The notes: generated by a model not told the origin, from the letters alone. Numbered from the stretch's first letter, positions 11,431 to 21,788 are shown. The stretch is DNA of 52,331 nt from an uncultured Algibacter sp. (GCA_937958265.1 CALGNX010000022.1:1-52331); one strand, 5' to 3'. A program made the numbers and translations.

Positions 11431-14400
11431 TTACTCCTCTAATCTGATGTCTAAGGCCAAACCTTTAAGTTCATGCATTAATACATTGAATGATTCAGGT
11501 AAACCTGGATCAGGCATTGGTTCTCCTTTAACAATAGCCTCATAAGTTTTGGCTCTACCAATAACATCATCAGATTTTACAGTTAAGATTTCACGTAAAG
11601 TACTTGATGCTCCATAAGCCTCTAATGCCCATACTTCCATTTCTCCAAAACGCTGACCACCAAATTGTGCTTTACCTCCTAATGGCTGCTGTGTTATTAA
11701 CGAATATGGCCCGATAGAACGTGCATGCATTTTATCATCAACCATATGCCCTAATTTAAGCATATAAATTACACCAACAGTTGCTGGCTGATCAAAACGC
11801 TGTCCTGTTCCACCATCATACAGATAAGTATGCCCATATCTTGGAATTCCAGCCTCGTCAGTAAATTCATTAATTTGATCAATAGTAGCTCCATCAAAAA
11901 TTGGAGTTGCATATGTTCTGTTCAGTTTTTGACCAGCCCAACCAAGAACTGTTTCATAAATCTGACCAATATTCATACGAGATGGTACACCAAGTGGATT
12001 TAATACGATATCTACAGGTGTTCCATCTGCTAAAAATGGCATATCTTCTTGGCGAACAATACGCGCAACAATACCTTTGTTACCATGGCGTCCTGCCATT
12101 TTATCACCAACCTTAAGCTTACGTTTTTTAGCAATATATACTTTCGCTAATTTAATAATACCTGCAGGTAACTCATCTCCAACTGAGATTGTGAACTTTT
12201 CACGACGTAAAGAACCCTGCAAATCATTTTCTTTAATCTTGTAGTTATGAACTAAATCTGCTACCAACTTATTGGTATGATCGTCCGTTGTCCATTTACC
12301 AGAAACTAAGTGCGCATAATCATCAACAGCATTTAACATCTTTAATGTAAACTTCTTACCTTTTGGTAGCACCTCTTCACCTAAATCGTTAAAAATACCT
12401 TGAGCAGTTTTTCCATTAACAATAGTAAAAAGTTTGTCGACTAAAATTTCCTGTAATTCATCAAATTTTCTGTCGTATTGCGCTTCTAAAGCTAAAATAT
12501 CATCTTTATCTTGTGCTCTTTTTCGCTTATCTTTTACAGCTCTAGCAAATAACTTCTTTTCAATAACAACCCCATGTAATGAAGGTGAAGCCTTTAAAGA
12601 TGCATCCTTAACATCACCAGCTTTGTCACCAAAGATAGCTCGTAATAATTTCTCTTCCGGAGTTGGATCCGACTCACCTTTAGGTGTAATTTTTCCAATT
12701 AATATATCACCAGGTTTCACTTCGGCCCCAATGCGTATCATTCCATACTCATCCAAGTCCTTGGTAGCCTCTTCCGATACGTTTGGAATGTCATTGGTTA
12801 ATTCCTCATTACCTAATTTAGTATCTCTAACATCCAATGAATACTCATCAATATGAATAGAAGTAAATATATCCTCTCGAACAACTTTTTCTGAAATTAC
12901 TATGGCATCCTCAAAGTTATAACCTTTCCATGGCATAAATGCCACTTTCATGTTTCTTCCAAGAGCTAACTCCCCTTTTTGGGTAGCGTAACCTTCACAT
13001 AAAACCTGCCCCTTAGAAACCACATCACCTTTAACCACTATAGGCTTAAGATTTATAGAGGTTCCTTGATTTGTCTTTCTAAACTTTACTAGTTTATATG
13101 TTTTTACATCAGAATCAAAACTAACTTTAGCCTCATCCTCCGTACGATCGTATCTAATTTTTATTTCATTAGCATCTACATACAAAACTTCACCTGTACC
13201 CTCAGCATTAATAAGTACTCTAGAATCTGAAGCAACTTGACGCTCTAAACCAGTTCCTACAATAGGCGCATCAACTCTTAACAATGGAACAGCCTGACGC
13301 ATCATGTTAGATCCCATTAAAGCCCTGTTGGCATCATCATGTTCTAAGAAAGGAATTAATGAAGCAGATATAGAAGATATTTGATTAGGTGCTACATCTG
13401 TATAGTGCAACTCGCCTGGATCGATAACTGGAAAGTCACCCTCCATCCTTGCGATTACTTTATCGTGAAGAATTTTACCATCATCATCAACATTAACCGT
13501 TGCCTGTGCTATTAACTTATCTTCCTCTTCTTCAGCACTTAAATAAATAGGTTTATTTTGAATATCAACTACTCCATCTGAAACCTTTCTGTAGGGTGTT
13601 TCAATGAATCCCATCGTATTAACCTTAGCGAAAACTGAAAGTGATGAAATTAAACCAATATTCGGTCCTTCTGGTGTTTCAATAGGGCACAAACGGCCGT
13701 AGTGTGTATAGTGAACATCACGTACCTCAAAACCAGCTCTTTCCCTAGATAAACCACCGGGTCCAAGAGCAGACAAACGACGCTTATGAGTTATTTCTGC
13801 TAATGGATTTGTTTGATCCATAAACTGCGATAACTGATTAGTACCAAAAAAAGAATTAATTACAGAAGATAAAGTCTTCGCGTTAATTAAATCAATAGGG
13901 GTAAAAACCTCGTTATCACGCACATTCATACGCTCACGAATAGTTCTAGCCATACGTGCCAATCCTACACCAAATTGTGATGACAATTGCTCACCTACTG
14001 TACGTACACGACGGTTAGATAAATGATCAATATCATCTATTTCAGCCTTAGAATTAATAAGCTCTATTAAATACTTAATAATTGTAATAATATCCTCTTT
14101 GGTAAGCACAAGCTTATCCATACCGATATTTAACTGCAATTTTTTATTCATCCTGTAACGGCCTACTTCACCAAGGGAGTAACGCTGATCAGAAAAGAAT
14201 AATTTATCGATAATACCACGAGCCGTTTCCTCATCTGGCGGCTCAGCATTACGTAACTGTCTGTATATATGCTCAACAGCCTCTTTTTCTGAGTTAGTTG
14301 GATCTTTTTGAAGCGTATTATGTATGATAGCATAATCACCCTGATCATTAGATTCCTTATGAAGAAGTATGGTCTTAACCTCCGCATCAAGAATTTCCTC

Positions 14401-15243
14401 TATATTATCCTTATCTAAAACAGTGTCACGGTCAAGAACGATCTCATTACGTTCGATAGAGACAACTTCTCCTGTATCTTCATCAACAAAATCCTCATGC
14501 CATGTATTAAGAACACGAGCCGCTAACTTCCTACCCAAATACTTCTTTAGACCAGATTTAGAAACTTTAGCTTCTTCGGCTAAATCAAAAATCTCTAGAA
14601 TATCCTTATCGCGCTCAAAACCAATAGCACGAAAAAGCGTTGTTACTGGTAATTTTTTCTTTCTATCAATATATGCATACATGACCTGGTTTATGTCTGT
14701 AGCAAATTCTATCCAAGATCCCTTAAAAGGTATAACTCTTGCTGAATACAACTTTGTACCGTTAGCATGAAAAGACTGTCCGAAAAACACACCTGGTGAT
14801 CGATGTAACTGCGAAACAACAACACGCTCAGCACCATTAATACAAAATGTACCAGAAGGTGTCATGTAAGGTATAGTACCTAAATAAACGTCTTGAACAA
14901 TAGTTTCAAAATCCTCATGTTCTGGATCTGTACAGTACAGCTTTAATCTTGCCTTTAAAGGCACGCTGTACGTTAATCCTCTTTCGATACACTCCTCAAT
15001 GGCATATCGTGGTGGATCGACGAAGTAATCTAAAAATTCTAATACAAATTGATTACGTGAATCTGTAATTGGAAAGTTTTCCATGAAGGTGTTGTAAAGA
15101 CCCTCATCACCTCTTTCTTCAGATTTTGTCTCTAATTGGAAAAAATCTTGAAAAGATTTAATCTGGATATCCAAGAAATCTGGATAATCTGTCTTATTTA
15201 TAATAGACGAGAAATTTAATCTTTCAGCTTGTGTTGATAACAT
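11431..15243 (-). CDS. rpoB: RNA polymerase subunit beta
   Basis: The second large core polymerase subunit, which with beta' forms the active centre. It is 1270 residues long from the ATG at 15243; a TTG codon sits directly upstream at 15246 but [11 protein letters not shown] is the normal start. The rifampicin-binding segment around residue 465-500 reads [19 protein letters not shown] and then LSALGPGGL, with the residues equivalent to E. coli Q513, D516, H526 and S531 all in their drug-sensitive state. The C-terminal [20 protein letters not shown] motif is intact. A 186-base gap containing a hairpin separates it from rplL. Confidence 0.99.
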   Translation of the reverse strand: MLSTQAERLNFSSIINKTDYPDFLDIQIKSFQDFFQLETKSEERGDEGLYNTFMENFPITDSRNQFVLEFLDYFVDPPRYAIEECIERGLTYSVPLKARLKLYCTDPEHEDFETIVQDVYLGTIPYMTPSGTFCINGAERVVVSQLHRSPGVFFGQSFHANGTKLYSARVIPFKGSWIEFATDINQVMYAYIDRKKKLPVTTLFRAIGFERDKDILEIFDLAEEAKVSKSGLKKYLGRKLAARVLNTWHEDFVDEDTGEVVSIERNEIVLDRDTVLDKDNIEEILDAEVKTILLHKESNDQGDYAIIHNTLQKDPTNSEKEAVEHIYRQLRNAEPPDEETARGIIDKLFFSDQRYSLGEVGRYRMNKKLQLNIGMDKLVLTKEDIITIIKYLIELINSKAEIDDIDHLSNRRVRTVGEQLSSQFGVGLARMARTIRERMNVRDNEVFTPIDLINAKTLSSVINSFFGTNQLSQFMDQTNPLAEITHKRRLSALGPGGLSRERAGFEVRDVHYTHYGRLCPIETPEGPNIGLISSLSVFAKVNTMGFIETPYRKVSDGVVDIQNKPIYLSAEEEEDKLIAQATVNVDDDGKILHDKVIARMEGDFPVIDPGELHYTDVAPNQISSISASLIPFLEHDDANRALMGSNMMRQAVPLLRVDAPIVGTGLERQVASDSRVLINAEGTGEVLYVDANEIKIRYDRTEDEAKVSFDSDVKTYKLVKFRKTNQGTSINLKPIVVKGDVVSKGQVLCEGYATQKGELALGRNMKVAFMPWKGYNFEDAIVISEKVVREDIFTSIHIDEYSLDVRDTKLGNEELTNDIPNVSEEATKDLDEYGMIRIGAEVKPGDILIGKITPKGESDPTPEEKLLRAIFGDKAGDVKDASLKASPSLHGVVIEKKLFARAVKDKRKRAQDKDDILALEAQYDRKFDELQEILVDKLFTIVNGKTAQGIFNDLGEEVLPKGKKFTLKMLNAVDDYAHLVSGKWTTDDHTNKLVADLVHNYKIKENDLQGSLRREKFTISVGDELPAGIIKLAKVYIAKKRKLKVGDKMAGRHGNKGIVARIVRQEDMPFLADGTPVDIVLNPLGVPSRMNIGQIYETVLGWAGQKLNRTYATPIFDGATIDQINEFTDEAGIPRYGHTYLYDGGTGQRFDQPATVGVIYMLKLGHMVDDKMHARSIGPYSLITQQPLGGKAQFGGQRFGEMEVWALEAYGASSTLREILTVKSDDVIGRAKTYEAIVKGEPMPDPGLPESFNVLMHELKGLALDIRLEE

Positions 15244-15370
15244 CAATGGACGGAATTATGATTAAAAAATAGTTTTAGTGCAACTAAACACCAGTAATAA
15301 TGATAAAATTATAAATAAATATATTTATCAGTCTGCAATTTATTATGCTATATCATTATATACGCAAAAT

Positions 15371-15410
15371 GGTTTAGGTGATATTCCGTAAAACGGAACA
15401 CACCTAAACC
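15371..15410 (-). promoter_or_regulatory. Hairpin between rplL and rpoB, possible attenuator
   Basis: A nested stem-loop: outer arms GGTTTAGGTG (15371-15380) and CACCTAAACC (15401-15410), inner arms TTCCGT (15384-15389) and ACGGAA (15393-15398). On the minus strand it is followed only by a weak ATTTTG tract, so it looks like a partial terminator or processing site. In E. coli an attenuator and RNase III site in this same gap lower rpoBC expression relative to the ribosomal protein genes; a similar role here is inferred. Confidence 0.65.
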
Positions 15411-15432
15411 CTTAAACTGTAAAATGTAAAGC

Positions 15433-15804
15433 TTACTTAAGTTCTACCTCTGCTCCAGCATCTTCTAACTGTGCTTTTAAAGCCTCAGCTTCATCTTTAG
15501 AAACAGCCTCTTTGATAGCACTTGGTGCATCATCAACTAAACCTTTAGCTTCTTTTAAACCTAAACCAGTTAATTCCTTAACTAATTTTACAACAGCTAA
15601 CTTTGAAGAACCAGCTGCTTTTAAAATAACATCAAATTCAGTTTGAGCTTCCTCAGCTTCTCCAGCAGCAGGACCAGCAACAGCAACCGCAGCAGCAGCA
15701 GCAGGCTCGATACCATACTCGTCTTTTAATATTGTTGCTAATTCGTTTACCTCTTTTACAGTAAGGTTAACCAATTGTTCTGCGAAATCTTTTAAATCTG
15801 CCAT
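15433..15804 (-). CDS. rplL: 50S ribosomal protein L7/L12
   Basis: The multi-copy stalk protein of the large ribosomal subunit that recruits translational GTPases. The 123 residues are normal. Visible parts are the N-terminal dimerisation region ([20 protein letters not shown]), an Ala/Gly/Pro-rich hinge (about residues 36-55), and the C-terminal factor-binding domain with [16 protein letters not shown]. It follows rplJ by 65 bases, the conserved L10-L12 order, and precedes rpoB. Confidence 0.98.
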   Translation of the reverse strand: MADLKDFAEQLVNLTVKEVNELATILKDEYGIEPAAAAAVAVAGPAAGEAEEAQTEFDVILKAAGSSKLAVVKLVKELTGLGLKEAKGLVDDAPSAIKEAVSKDEAEALKAQLEDAGAEVELK

Positions 15805-15869
15805 TTTTCTATCGTTTTAATAATTTTGTACTAATAATATATTTGTAATAAAGTGCGTACTTAATAATA

Positions 15870-16391
15870 CTATTCTGATTTCTCAGATAGCGTTTTAATG
15901 ATACCAGCTAATATTCCTCCACTTGATTTAAGTGCTGAAACAACGTTTTTAGCAGGCGATTGAAGTAATCCTACAATATCCCCTAATAACTCTTCTTTAG
16001 ATTTGATATCAACTAACATATCTAACTGCTCGTCGCCAATGTAAACAGCCTCCTCAATAAAAGCTCCCTTTAATAAAGGTTTTTCAGCTTTCTTACGAAA
16101 AGTCTTAATCAACTTAGCAGGTGCATTACCGGTTTCACTGTACAAAACAGAAGTATTCCCCTTAAGTACAGTTGCAAGATTTCCAAAATCTCTTTCAGAA
16201 GCCTCCATTGCCTTTTCCAATAGTGTATTCTTAACCACAGCCATTTGCACGTTTGCCTTAAAGGCAGCACGACGCAAGTTTGAAGTAGTTCCGGCATCTA
16301 GTCCTGAAATATCAGCTAAATAAATATTCGAATTACTAGCTAAATCGGCAGTTAAGTCCTTAATTACTTGTGATTTCTCTTCTCTAGTCAT
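15870..16391 (-). CDS. rplJ: 50S ribosomal protein L10
   Basis: The base of the ribosomal stalk, which binds 23S rRNA and anchors L7/L12 dimers. The 173 residues show the N-terminal RNA-binding domain (MTREEKSQVIKDL, then SGLDAGTTSNLRRAA, and VVKNTLLEKA) and a C-terminal helix for L12 binding. It is 20 bases after rplA. In enterobacteria the L10-L12 complex represses this operon's translation; no matching leader could be established here. Confidence 0.97.
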   Translation of the reverse strand: MTREEKSQVIKDLTADLASNSNIYLADISGLDAGTTSNLRRAAFKANVQMAVVKNTLLEKAMEASERDFGNLATVLKGNTSVLYSETGNAPAKLIKTFRKKAEKPLLKGAFIEEAVYIGDEQLDMLVDIKSKEELLGDIVGLLQSPAKNVVSALKSSGGILAGIIKTLSEKSE

Positions 16392-16411
16392 AATTTAAAG
16401 TTTTAACTTAA

Positions 16412-17101
16412 TTAACCAATTTTAGGATCAATAGCTAAACTAGGACTCATTGTAGAAGACATAAATATACTCTTCACATATACACCCTTAGCTGTTGTCG
16501 GCTTTAGTTTCATTAATGTTGTTAATAATTCATTTGCATTACCTGCAATTTTGTCTGCACTGAAAGATGCCTTCCCAATAGCCGCATGCACGATACCAGT
16601 TTTATCAACCTTAAAGTCGATTTTACCAGCCTTAACCTCGCTTACAGCCTTAGCCACATCCATAGTTACAGTTCCGGTTTTAGGATTAGGCATTAAACCA
16701 CGTGGACCTAATACACGACCCAAAGGTCCTAATTTACCCATAACGCTAGGCATTGTAACAATAACATCTACGTCTGTCCAACCACCTTTTATCTTATCCA
16801 AGTATTCATCCAAACCAACGTAATCCGCGCCAGCTTCTTTAGCCTCAGCTTCCTTATCTGGAGTAACTAATGCTAATACCTTCATATCCTTACCTGTACC
16901 ATGTGGTAAAGAAACAACCCCTCTAACCATCTGATTAGCCTTACGTGGGTCAACCCCAAGACGTACAGCCAAATCTACAGAGGCATCGAACTTAGTGTTC
17001 GTAATTTCCTTTATTAAAGCAGAAGCCTCATCAATCGAATAAACCTTACCCTTTTCAATTTTTGCTAAAGCCTCTTTTTGCTTTTTTGTTAATCTTGCCA
17101 T
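16412..17101 (-). CDS. rplA: 50S ribosomal protein L1
   Basis: Forms the mobile L1 stalk near the E site and binds 23S rRNA; in known systems it also represses its own operon. The 229 residues contain the family signature: [19 protein letters not shown], and the [15 protein letters not shown] loop. The start [12 protein letters not shown] is typical. It follows rplK by 20 bases, so the two are co-transcribed and probably translationally coupled. Confidence 0.98.
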   Translation of the reverse strand: MARLTKKQKEALAKIEKGKVYSIDEASALIKEITNTKFDASVDLAVRLGVDPRKANQMVRGVVSLPHGTGKDMKVLALVTPDKEAEAKEAGADYVGLDEYLDKIKGGWTDVDVIVTMPSVMGKLGPLGRVLGPRGLMPNPKTGTVTMDVAKAVSEVKAGKIDFKVDKTGIVHAAIGKASFSADKIAGNANELLTTLMKLKPTTAKGVYVKSIFMSSTMSPSLAIDPKIG

Positions 17102-17121
17102 TTTATAATGTCTTTAATAGA

Positions 17122-17559
17122 TTAATTAGGGAATTGCCCTGTTACAGTTATTCCCATTGATCTTGCTGTACCAGCAACCATTTTCATTGCAGAACCAATA
17201 GTAAATGCATTTAAATCTACCATTTTATCTTCTGCGATAGTCTTAATCTGATCCCAAGAAACTTTAGCTACTTTTTTTCGGTTTGGCTCTCCAGATCCTT
17301 TCTTCACCTTAGCAATTTCCATTAATTGTACTGCTGCTGGTGGAGTTTTAATTACAAAGTCAAAAGACTTGTCTTTGTAAACAGAAATAACAACAGGTAA
17401 TACTTTACCTGACTTATCCTGAGTTCTGGCATTGAATTGCTTACAGAACTCCATGATGTTAACACCAGCGGCTCCTAAAGCGGGTCCAACCGGTGGCGAC
17501 GGATTCGCTGCACCTCCCCGAACTTGTAACTTAACTACTTTACTTAATTCTTTTGCCAT
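17122..17559 (-). CDS. rplK: 50S ribosomal protein L11
   Basis: A 23S rRNA-binding protein of the GTPase-associated centre, where thiostrepton acts. The 145-residue protein has the N-terminal Gly/Pro-rich signature ([15 protein letters not shown]) followed by FCKQFNART, and the C-terminal RNA-binding domain ending in [10 protein letters not shown]. It lies 71 bases after nusG and heads the L11-L1-L10-L12 set. Confidence 0.98.
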   Translation of the reverse strand: MAKELSKVVKLQVRGGAANPSPPVGPALGAAGVNIMEFCKQFNARTQDKSGKVLPVVISVYKDKSFDFVIKTPPAAVQLMEIAKVKKGSGEPNRKKVAKVSWDQIKTIAEDKMVDLNAFTIGSAMKMVAGTARSMGITVTGQFPN

Positions 17560-17630
17560 TTTTAATAATTAATTTAATTTCGATAATAGCTTTCATTTTG
17601 GAAGCAAAAGCCTATCTATATTGTAACAAA

Positions 17631-18185
17631 TTAAACTTTTTCAACCTGCATATAACTCAATTCTAATGGTGTCTTTCTTCCAAATATCTTAACCATTACC
17701 TCAAGCTTACGCTTTTCCTCGTTAATATTTTCAACAGTACCATCAAAACCGTTAAAAGGACCATCTATCACTTTGACAGTTTCACCCTTAGTAAAAGGTA
17801 TAGCAACATGAGAAGTTTCTTCTACCGACAACTCATCTACCTTACCTAACATTCTGTTAACCTCACTAGGTCTTAAAGGAACAGGATCTCCTCCTTTAGT
17901 TTCACCCAAAAAGCCGATAACGTTGGTTACCGATCTGATGATATGTGGAACCTCACCTGTTAAATTAGCCTGTACCATAATATACCCAGGCATATGTACT
18001 TTCTCCTTCTGTATTTTTTTACCTTTACGAATTTGAATAACTTTTTCTGTAGGCACCAAAACCTGATCGACATAATCCTGCATACCGAGGCGTTCTATCT
18101 CTCTTTCTATATAGGCTTTTATCTTATTTTCTTGACCGCTTACAGCCCTTACAACATACCACTTCTTCTCACTAACCTCAGACAT
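17631..18185 (-). CDS. nusG: Transcription elongation/antitermination factor NusG
   Basis: Binds RNA polymerase and couples transcription to ribosomes or to Rho. The 184 residues contain the NGN domain (KWYVVRAVSGQE at the start, VPTEKV, MPGYIMVQ) and a C-terminal KOW motif (VKVIDGPFNGFDGTVE near 135-150). It follows secE by 11 bases, the standard secE-nusG-rplK order. Confidence 0.98.
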   Translation of the reverse strand: MSEVSEKKWYVVRAVSGQENKIKAYIEREIERLGMQDYVDQVLVPTEKVIQIRKGKKIQKEKVHMPGYIMVQANLTGEVPHIIRSVTNVIGFLGETKGGDPVPLRPSEVNRMLGKVDELSVEETSHVAIPFTKGETVKVIDGPFNGFDGTVENINEEKRKLEVMVKIFGRKTPLELSYMQVEKV

Positions 18186-18196
18186 AAAACTTTTTC

Positions 18197-18394
18197 TTAA
18201 CCATTAATCCATTGAAAGTAAGTCGCAATAACTTTACTAAAAACCGTGTCAATACCCCATATAGCCAAAGAAAATATTATAGAGAATACGGCAACCAAAA
18301 CTGTTAAACTTTGCGACTCTGCTCTAGTTGGCCAACTCACATTATTTTTTAATTCACCAAATGATTCTTTAATATAACTTGTAAATCCAGCCAT
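18197..18394 (-). CDS. secE: Preprotein translocase subunit SecE
   Basis: A small membrane subunit of the SecYEG export channel. The 65-residue protein has the short one-membrane-segment form found outside Proteobacteria: an amphipathic start (YIKESFGELKNNVSWPTRAE, the conserved SecE signature) and one transmembrane helix (about 29-52). It lies between tRNA-Trp and nusG, its conserved place in bacteria. Confidence 0.96.
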   Translation of the reverse strand: MAGFTSYIKESFGELKNNVSWPTRAESQSLTVLVAVFSIIFSLAIWGIDTVFSKVIATYFQWING

Positions 18395-18452
18395 GGCAAT
18401 GTTCTTTTGTTTTTCTTTAATACAAATTGGTAATCCACCAAATTTCTAATTG

Positions 18453-18525
18453 CACGGGCGGAGAGACTCGAACTCCCGACACCTGGTTTTGGAGACCAGT
18501 GCTCTACCAACTGAGCTACGCCCGT
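18453..18525 (-). tRNA. tRNA-Trp (CCA)
   Basis: A 73-nt cloverleaf: acceptor ACGGGCG/CGCCCGT with discriminator G, D-arm, anticodon stem CTGGT/ACCAG around CTCCAAA (anticodon CCA), and the TTCGAGT T-loop. The 3' CCA is not encoded (the genome continues CAA). It sits between tuf and secE. Confidence 0.97.
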
Positions 18526-18528
18526 AAA

Positions 18529-18573
18529 TATAAGGTAAGGTATTCCAAACATAAAGGAATACCCTAGCTTATA
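18529..18573 (-). other. Long imperfect hairpin between tuf and tRNA-Trp
   Basis: An inner stem GGTATTCC/GGAATACC (18539-18546 with 18556-18563) extends through two mismatches to an outer stem TATAAG/CTTATA (18529-18534 with 18568-18573). No T-run follows on the minus strand, so it looks more like an RNA processing site releasing tRNA-Trp from the tuf mRNA than a terminator. The role is inferred. Confidence 0.5.
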
Positions 18574-18596
18574 CAATATCTTTTGACCTAATAAAT

Positions 18597-19784
18597 TTAG
18601 TCTACTAATTCAGTTACCTGACCAGCTCCTACTGTTCTACCTCCTTCACGAATAGCAAAACGTAAACCAATACTCATTGCGATAGGCTGAATTAACTCAA
18701 CATGAATAGTTAAGTTATCACCAGGCATAACCATCTCAACACCTTCAGGAAGTGCAATATTTCCTGTAACATCAGTTGTACGTACGTAAAACTGTGGTCT
18801 GTAATTGTTATGGAATGGTGTGTGACGACCACCTTCTTCTTTCTTAAGGATATAAACCTCAGCTTTAAATTTAGCGTGAGGAGTTACAGAACCTGGCTTA
18901 CAGATTACCATACCTCTAGATATTTGACTTTTCTCAATACCTCTCAATAAAATACCTGCGTTATCTCCAGCTTCACCTCTATCTAATATCTGGCGAAACA
19001 TTTCAATACCTGTTACAGTAGATGTTAACTTCTCAGCTCCCATACCGATAATTTCAACAGGATCTCCAGTATTAGCAACACCAGTCTCTATACGACCAGT
19101 AGCAACCGTTCCACGACCAGTAATTGAAAATACATCCTCAATTGGCATTAAGAAATCTTTATCAACCTCTCTTAAAGGCTCATCAATCCATGAATCAACA
19201 GCTTCCATTAACTCTAAAACCGAATCAACCCATTTTTGCTCTCCATTAAGCGCACCTAAAGCAGAACCAGCAATTACAGGTCCATTATCTCCATCATACT
19301 CATAGAAAGATAACAAATCTCTAATTTCCATATCTACTAATTCAAGCAGCTCTTCATCATCAACCATATCCACTTTATTCATGAATACAACCATACGAGG
19401 GATACCAACCTGACGACCTAACAAGATGTGCTCTCTAGTTTGTGGCATAGGACCATCTGTAGCAGCAACCACTAAAATAGCACCATCCATCTGTGCAGCA
19501 CCAGTTACCATGTTCTTCACATAATCGGCGTGACCTGGACAATCAACATGAGCATAGTGACGTTTTGCAGTCTGATACTCTACGTGCGAAGTATTAATTG
19601 TTATACCTCTTTCTTTTTCTTCCGGAGCGTTATCAATTTGATCAAATGATCTTGCTTCTGAGAAACCTGCATCAGCTAATACTTTAGTAATAGCAGCAGT
19701 TAAAGTTGTTTTACCGTGATCTACGTGTCCAATTGTACCAATATTTAAATGTGGTTTTGAACGATCGAAAGTTGCCTTTGCCAT
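18597..19784 (-). CDS. tuf: Elongation factor Tu
   Basis: The GTPase that delivers aminoacyl-tRNA to the ribosome. The 395-residue protein is intact: GHVDHGKT at 19-26 (G1), DCPGH in the G3 position, NKVD (G4), and the standard C-terminal beta-barrels ending [11 protein letters not shown]. The start [14 protein letters not shown] is typical of Bacteroidota. It lies downstream of four tRNA genes and upstream of tRNA-Trp and secE, an arrangement also seen for E. coli tufB. Confidence 0.99.
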   Translation of the reverse strand: MAKATFDRSKPHLNIGTIGHVDHGKTTLTAAITKVLADAGFSEARSFDQIDNAPEEKERGITINTSHVEYQTAKRHYAHVDCPGHADYVKNMVTGAAQMDGAILVVAATDGPMPQTREHILLGRQVGIPRMVVFMNKVDMVDDEELLELVDMEIRDLLSFYEYDGDNGPVIAGSALGALNGEQKWVDSVLELMEAVDSWIDEPLREVDKDFLMPIEDVFSITGRGTVATGRIETGVANTGDPVEIIGMGAEKLTSTVTGIEMFRQILDRGEAGDNAGILLRGIEKSQISRGMVICKPGSVTPHAKFKAEVYILKKEEGGRHTPFHNNYRPQFYVRTTDVTGNIALPEGVEMVMPGDNLTIHVELIQPIAMSIGLRFAIREGGRTVGAGQVTELVD

Positions 19785-19855
19785 GTTTTTAAAAAATTTT
19801 ATTCTTAGTTATATAATAATACTTCTTGTATTCCTTATTTCGCATTACTCTTTTG

Positions 19856-19927
19856 AGCCAATGACGAGAATTGAACTCGTGACCTCTTCCTTACCAAGGA
19901 AACGCTCTACCCCTGAGCTACACCGGC
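19856..19927 (-). tRNA. tRNA-Thr (GGT)
   Basis: A 72-nt cloverleaf: acceptor GCCGGTG/CATTGGC with two G-U pairs and discriminator T, anticodon stem TTTCC/GGAAG-type around TTGGTAA (anticodon GGT), and the TTCAATT T-loop. It is the last tRNA before tuf; CCA is not encoded. Confidence 0.95.
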
Positions 19928-20011
19928 GTAAAGTTTTACACTCCAATCTATCAAGCAAAGCAATATACTAAACAAACGGAAAGGAGACCCCCTAATTCAC
20001 CAGGAAGTTAG

Positions 20012-20084
20012 AGCGAGAGACCAGGTTCGAACTGGCGACATTCAGCTTGGAAGGCTGACGCTCTACCAACTGAGCTACTCTCGC
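20012..20084 (-). tRNA. tRNA-Gly (TCC)
   Basis: A 73-nt cloverleaf: acceptor GCGAGAG/CTCTCGC, anticodon stem TCAGC/GCTGA around CTTCCAA (anticodon TCC), and the TTCGAAC T-loop. CCA is not encoded. Third in the four-tRNA cluster upstream of tuf. Confidence 0.97.
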
Positions 20085-20201
20085 ATTTAATTTAAAAACG
20101 CTAAAGTATTAAAATCAAACTCCTTAACCAGGAAATTTAACAAATAAAACATTAATATTTTTAAAAAGGTATTCCAAAATTTAACAAAACATAAAAAAAT
20201 G

Positions 20202-20283
<82 letters not shown>

Positions 20284-20373
20284 AATAATTTTTTTCTATT
20301 TTAAAGAACGTTATTAGAAAAGCGTTAAAAAAAAACATTTTTCTAATATTTCTGACTAATCAGAAATCAAATG

Positions 20374-20447
20374 AGCCGATGGAGGGACTCGAACCCACGA
20401 CCTGCTGATTACAAATCAGCTGCTCTAGCCAGCTGAGCTACATCGGC
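20374..20447 (-). tRNA. tRNA-Thr (TGT)
   Basis: A 74-nt cloverleaf: acceptor GCCGATG/CATCGGC, anticodon stem GCTGA/TCAGC around TTTGTAA (anticodon TGT), and the TTCGAGT T-loop. It is the first tRNA of the cluster. A small hairpin (20349-20366) follows it in the spacer towards tRNA-Tyr and may be a processing signal. Confidence 0.97.
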
Positions 20448-20471
20448 TTTTATGTTTTTACAAAAACACCT

Positions 20472-20499
20472 AAAAAAAAGCCCGCTATTTCTAACGGAC
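20472..20499 (-). terminator. Terminator after hpf
   Basis: On the minus strand an 8-bp stem (20499-20492 with 20487-20480, some G-U pairs) closes a GAAA tetraloop and is followed by eight T (20479-20472). It lies about 50 bases after the hpf stop. It overlaps the likely start point of the promoter at 20502-20530. Confidence 0.8.
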
Positions 20500-20501
20500 T
20501 G

Positions 20502-20530
20502 CAAATGTATATCTTTTTTACTTTATTCAA
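20502..20530 (-). promoter_or_regulatory. Probable promoter of the tRNA-tuf-rpl-rpo unit
   Basis: On the minus strand a TTG box (20530-20528, within TTTTG) is followed after 18 bases by TACATTTG (20509-20502), matching the Bacteroidota consensus TTG...TAnnTTTG. It lies about 55 bases upstream of the first tRNA. No other good candidate is seen before the tRNA cluster. Confidence 0.6.
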
Positions 20531-20551
20531 AACATTTTTTAATAAATTTTA

Positions 20552-20854
20552 TCAGAAATGTGCTCTTAATTTCTCTTTTTTCTTTTTTAACTGCCTTTCT
20601 AGCGATGCTACGGCAATATCCGTACCTTCCTCAAATGTCTTACATTGCTTTTTAACTATCAAACTATCCCCCGGAACACTCACTTTTGCCTCAAATATTT
20701 TATTTTCTTTACCGCTAGTATTATCTAATTTTAAAAAAACCTCTGTTTTTATAACCTTATCATAATACATATCTAATTTATCCATGCGCTGCTGAACAAA
20801 ATCTATTAACTTTTTATCTGCATTAAAATTTACTGACTGGGTGTTTACCTTCAT
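20552..20854 (-). CDS. hpf: Ribosome hibernation-promoting factor (HPF/RaiA family)
   Basis: A 100-residue protein of the sigma-54 modulation / S30AE family, which binds the 30S decoding region and inactivates ribosomes in starved or stationary cells. The beta-alpha-beta-beta-beta-alpha layout is visible: MKVNTQSVNFNADKKLIDFVQQRMDKL-type first strand and helix, then strands with FLKLDN and FEAKVSVPG, and a basic C-terminal helix (ASLERQLKKKKEKLR). It is the short form without the C-terminal dimerisation domain. It lies 37 bases after xerC and is probably co-transcribed with it. Confidence 0.92.
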   Translation of the reverse strand: MKVNTQSVNFNADKKLIDFVQQRMDKLDMYYDKVIKTEVFLKLDNTSGKENKIFEAKVSVPGDSLIVKKQCKTFEEGTDIAVASLERQLKKKKEKLRAHF

Positions 20855-20891
20855 AATAGTTTATTTAGTTTAGACAATTATTTTTAAAGCA

Positions 20892-21788
20892 CTACTTTTT
20901 ACTCCTTGGATGCGCTTTAATATGTACTTTTTTCAATTCGGCAATACTATTGTGCGTATAGACTTGTGTAGCTGCAAGACTAGAATGCCCTAAGAGTTCC
21001 TTAACAGCATTTAAATTGGCTCCTTGATTAAGTAAATGCGTTGCAAAGGAATGCCTTAATATATGCGGACTCTTCTTCACCTTAGATGACGCTTTTCCAA
21101 AGTAATCATTTATTATTCTATAAACAAGTGTTTCATAAATTCTAGCCCCTTTTTTCGTTAAAAAAAGCTGTTCATCCATCAAAATATTATCTAATTGGTC
21201 TCTCTTGGCTAAGTAAACATTTGCTGTTTTTACAACAGTTGTTAATAACGGAATTACGCGTTCCTTGTTTCGCTTACCCAAAACCTTTAAGGTTTTGGCA
21301 TGTAAATCTAGGCTTGATAATCTCAACTCTACCAATTCAATTCTTCTTATGCCTGTAGAATAAAATAACTCTATAATAAATTTATCACGTATGGTTTCAA
21401 AATCGTTTGTAATACTCAAATCATCTAAAACGGTGACAACCTCTTCCTCAGAGAATGGAACTTGAATTTTTTTATGCGTTTTTAATGCCCTGTGCTTAGA
21501 TAATGGGTTTAACTCAATATCGCCAACTTTTAGCAAAAATTTGTAGTATGTATTTAATGCTGAGACCTTTCTATTAATACTTCGGTTAGTTAATTTACTT
21601 TCAACAAGCGAAACAATCCAACTTCGTATCTGCCCATAATTAACTTGGTTTATAGAATTACTTTCATATTCATTTTCTACAAAACGTAAAAACGTATTCA
21701 AATCATTATAATAAGCTTTTACAGTTAATACAGAATAATTTTTCTCGAGCAATAAATAATCCGTAAATCTTTGAAAATTCATAGTCAT
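20892..21788 (-). CDS. xerC: Tyrosine recombinase XerC/XerD type
   Basis: A site-specific recombinase; housekeeping Xer enzymes resolve chromosome dimers at dif. The 298-residue protein has the N-terminal SAM-like DNA-binding domain (about 5-90) and the C-terminal catalytic domain. The catalytic set is complete: R148, K172, H242, R245, H268 and nucleophile Y277. An in-frame ATG six bases later (21782, MNFQRF) is an equally good start. Position beside hpf and tuf, length and lack of mobile-element neighbours argue for a housekeeping Xer rather than a phage integrase. XerC versus XerD cannot be settled from the window. Confidence 0.88.
   Translation of the reverse strand: MTMNFQRFTDYLLLEKNYSVLTVKAYYNDLNTFLRFVENEYESNSINQVNYGQIRSWIVSLVESKLTNRSINRKVSALNTYYKFLLKVGDIELNPLSKHRALKTHKKIQVPFSEEEVVTVLDDLSITNDFETIRDKFIIELFYSTGIRRIELVELRLSSLDLHAKTLKVLGKRNKERVIPLLTTVVKTANVYLAKRDQLDNILMDEQLFLTKKGARIYETLVYRIINDYFGKASSKVKKSPHILRHSFATHLLNQGANLNAVKELLGHSSLAATQVYTHNSIAELKKVHIKAHPRSKK

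Noticed and set aside
18349-18576. A 75-codon minus-strand ORF across tRNA-Trp
   Set aside because: It is a translation of the tRNA gene itself (the VAQLVEHWSPKPGVGSS-type peptide is a common artefact of tRNA-Trp).
19783-19971. A 62-codon plus-strand ORF across tRNA-Thr(GGT)
   Set aside because: Antisense translation of a tRNA gene (the FEPMTRIELVTSSLPRKRS-like peptide is an artefact).
20892-21788. The tyrosine recombinase as an integrase of a mobile island
   Set aside because: Its setting beside hpf and the tRNA-tuf cluster and its Xer-type length fit a housekeeping gene; no direct repeat of a tRNA 3' end or other island genes are present.
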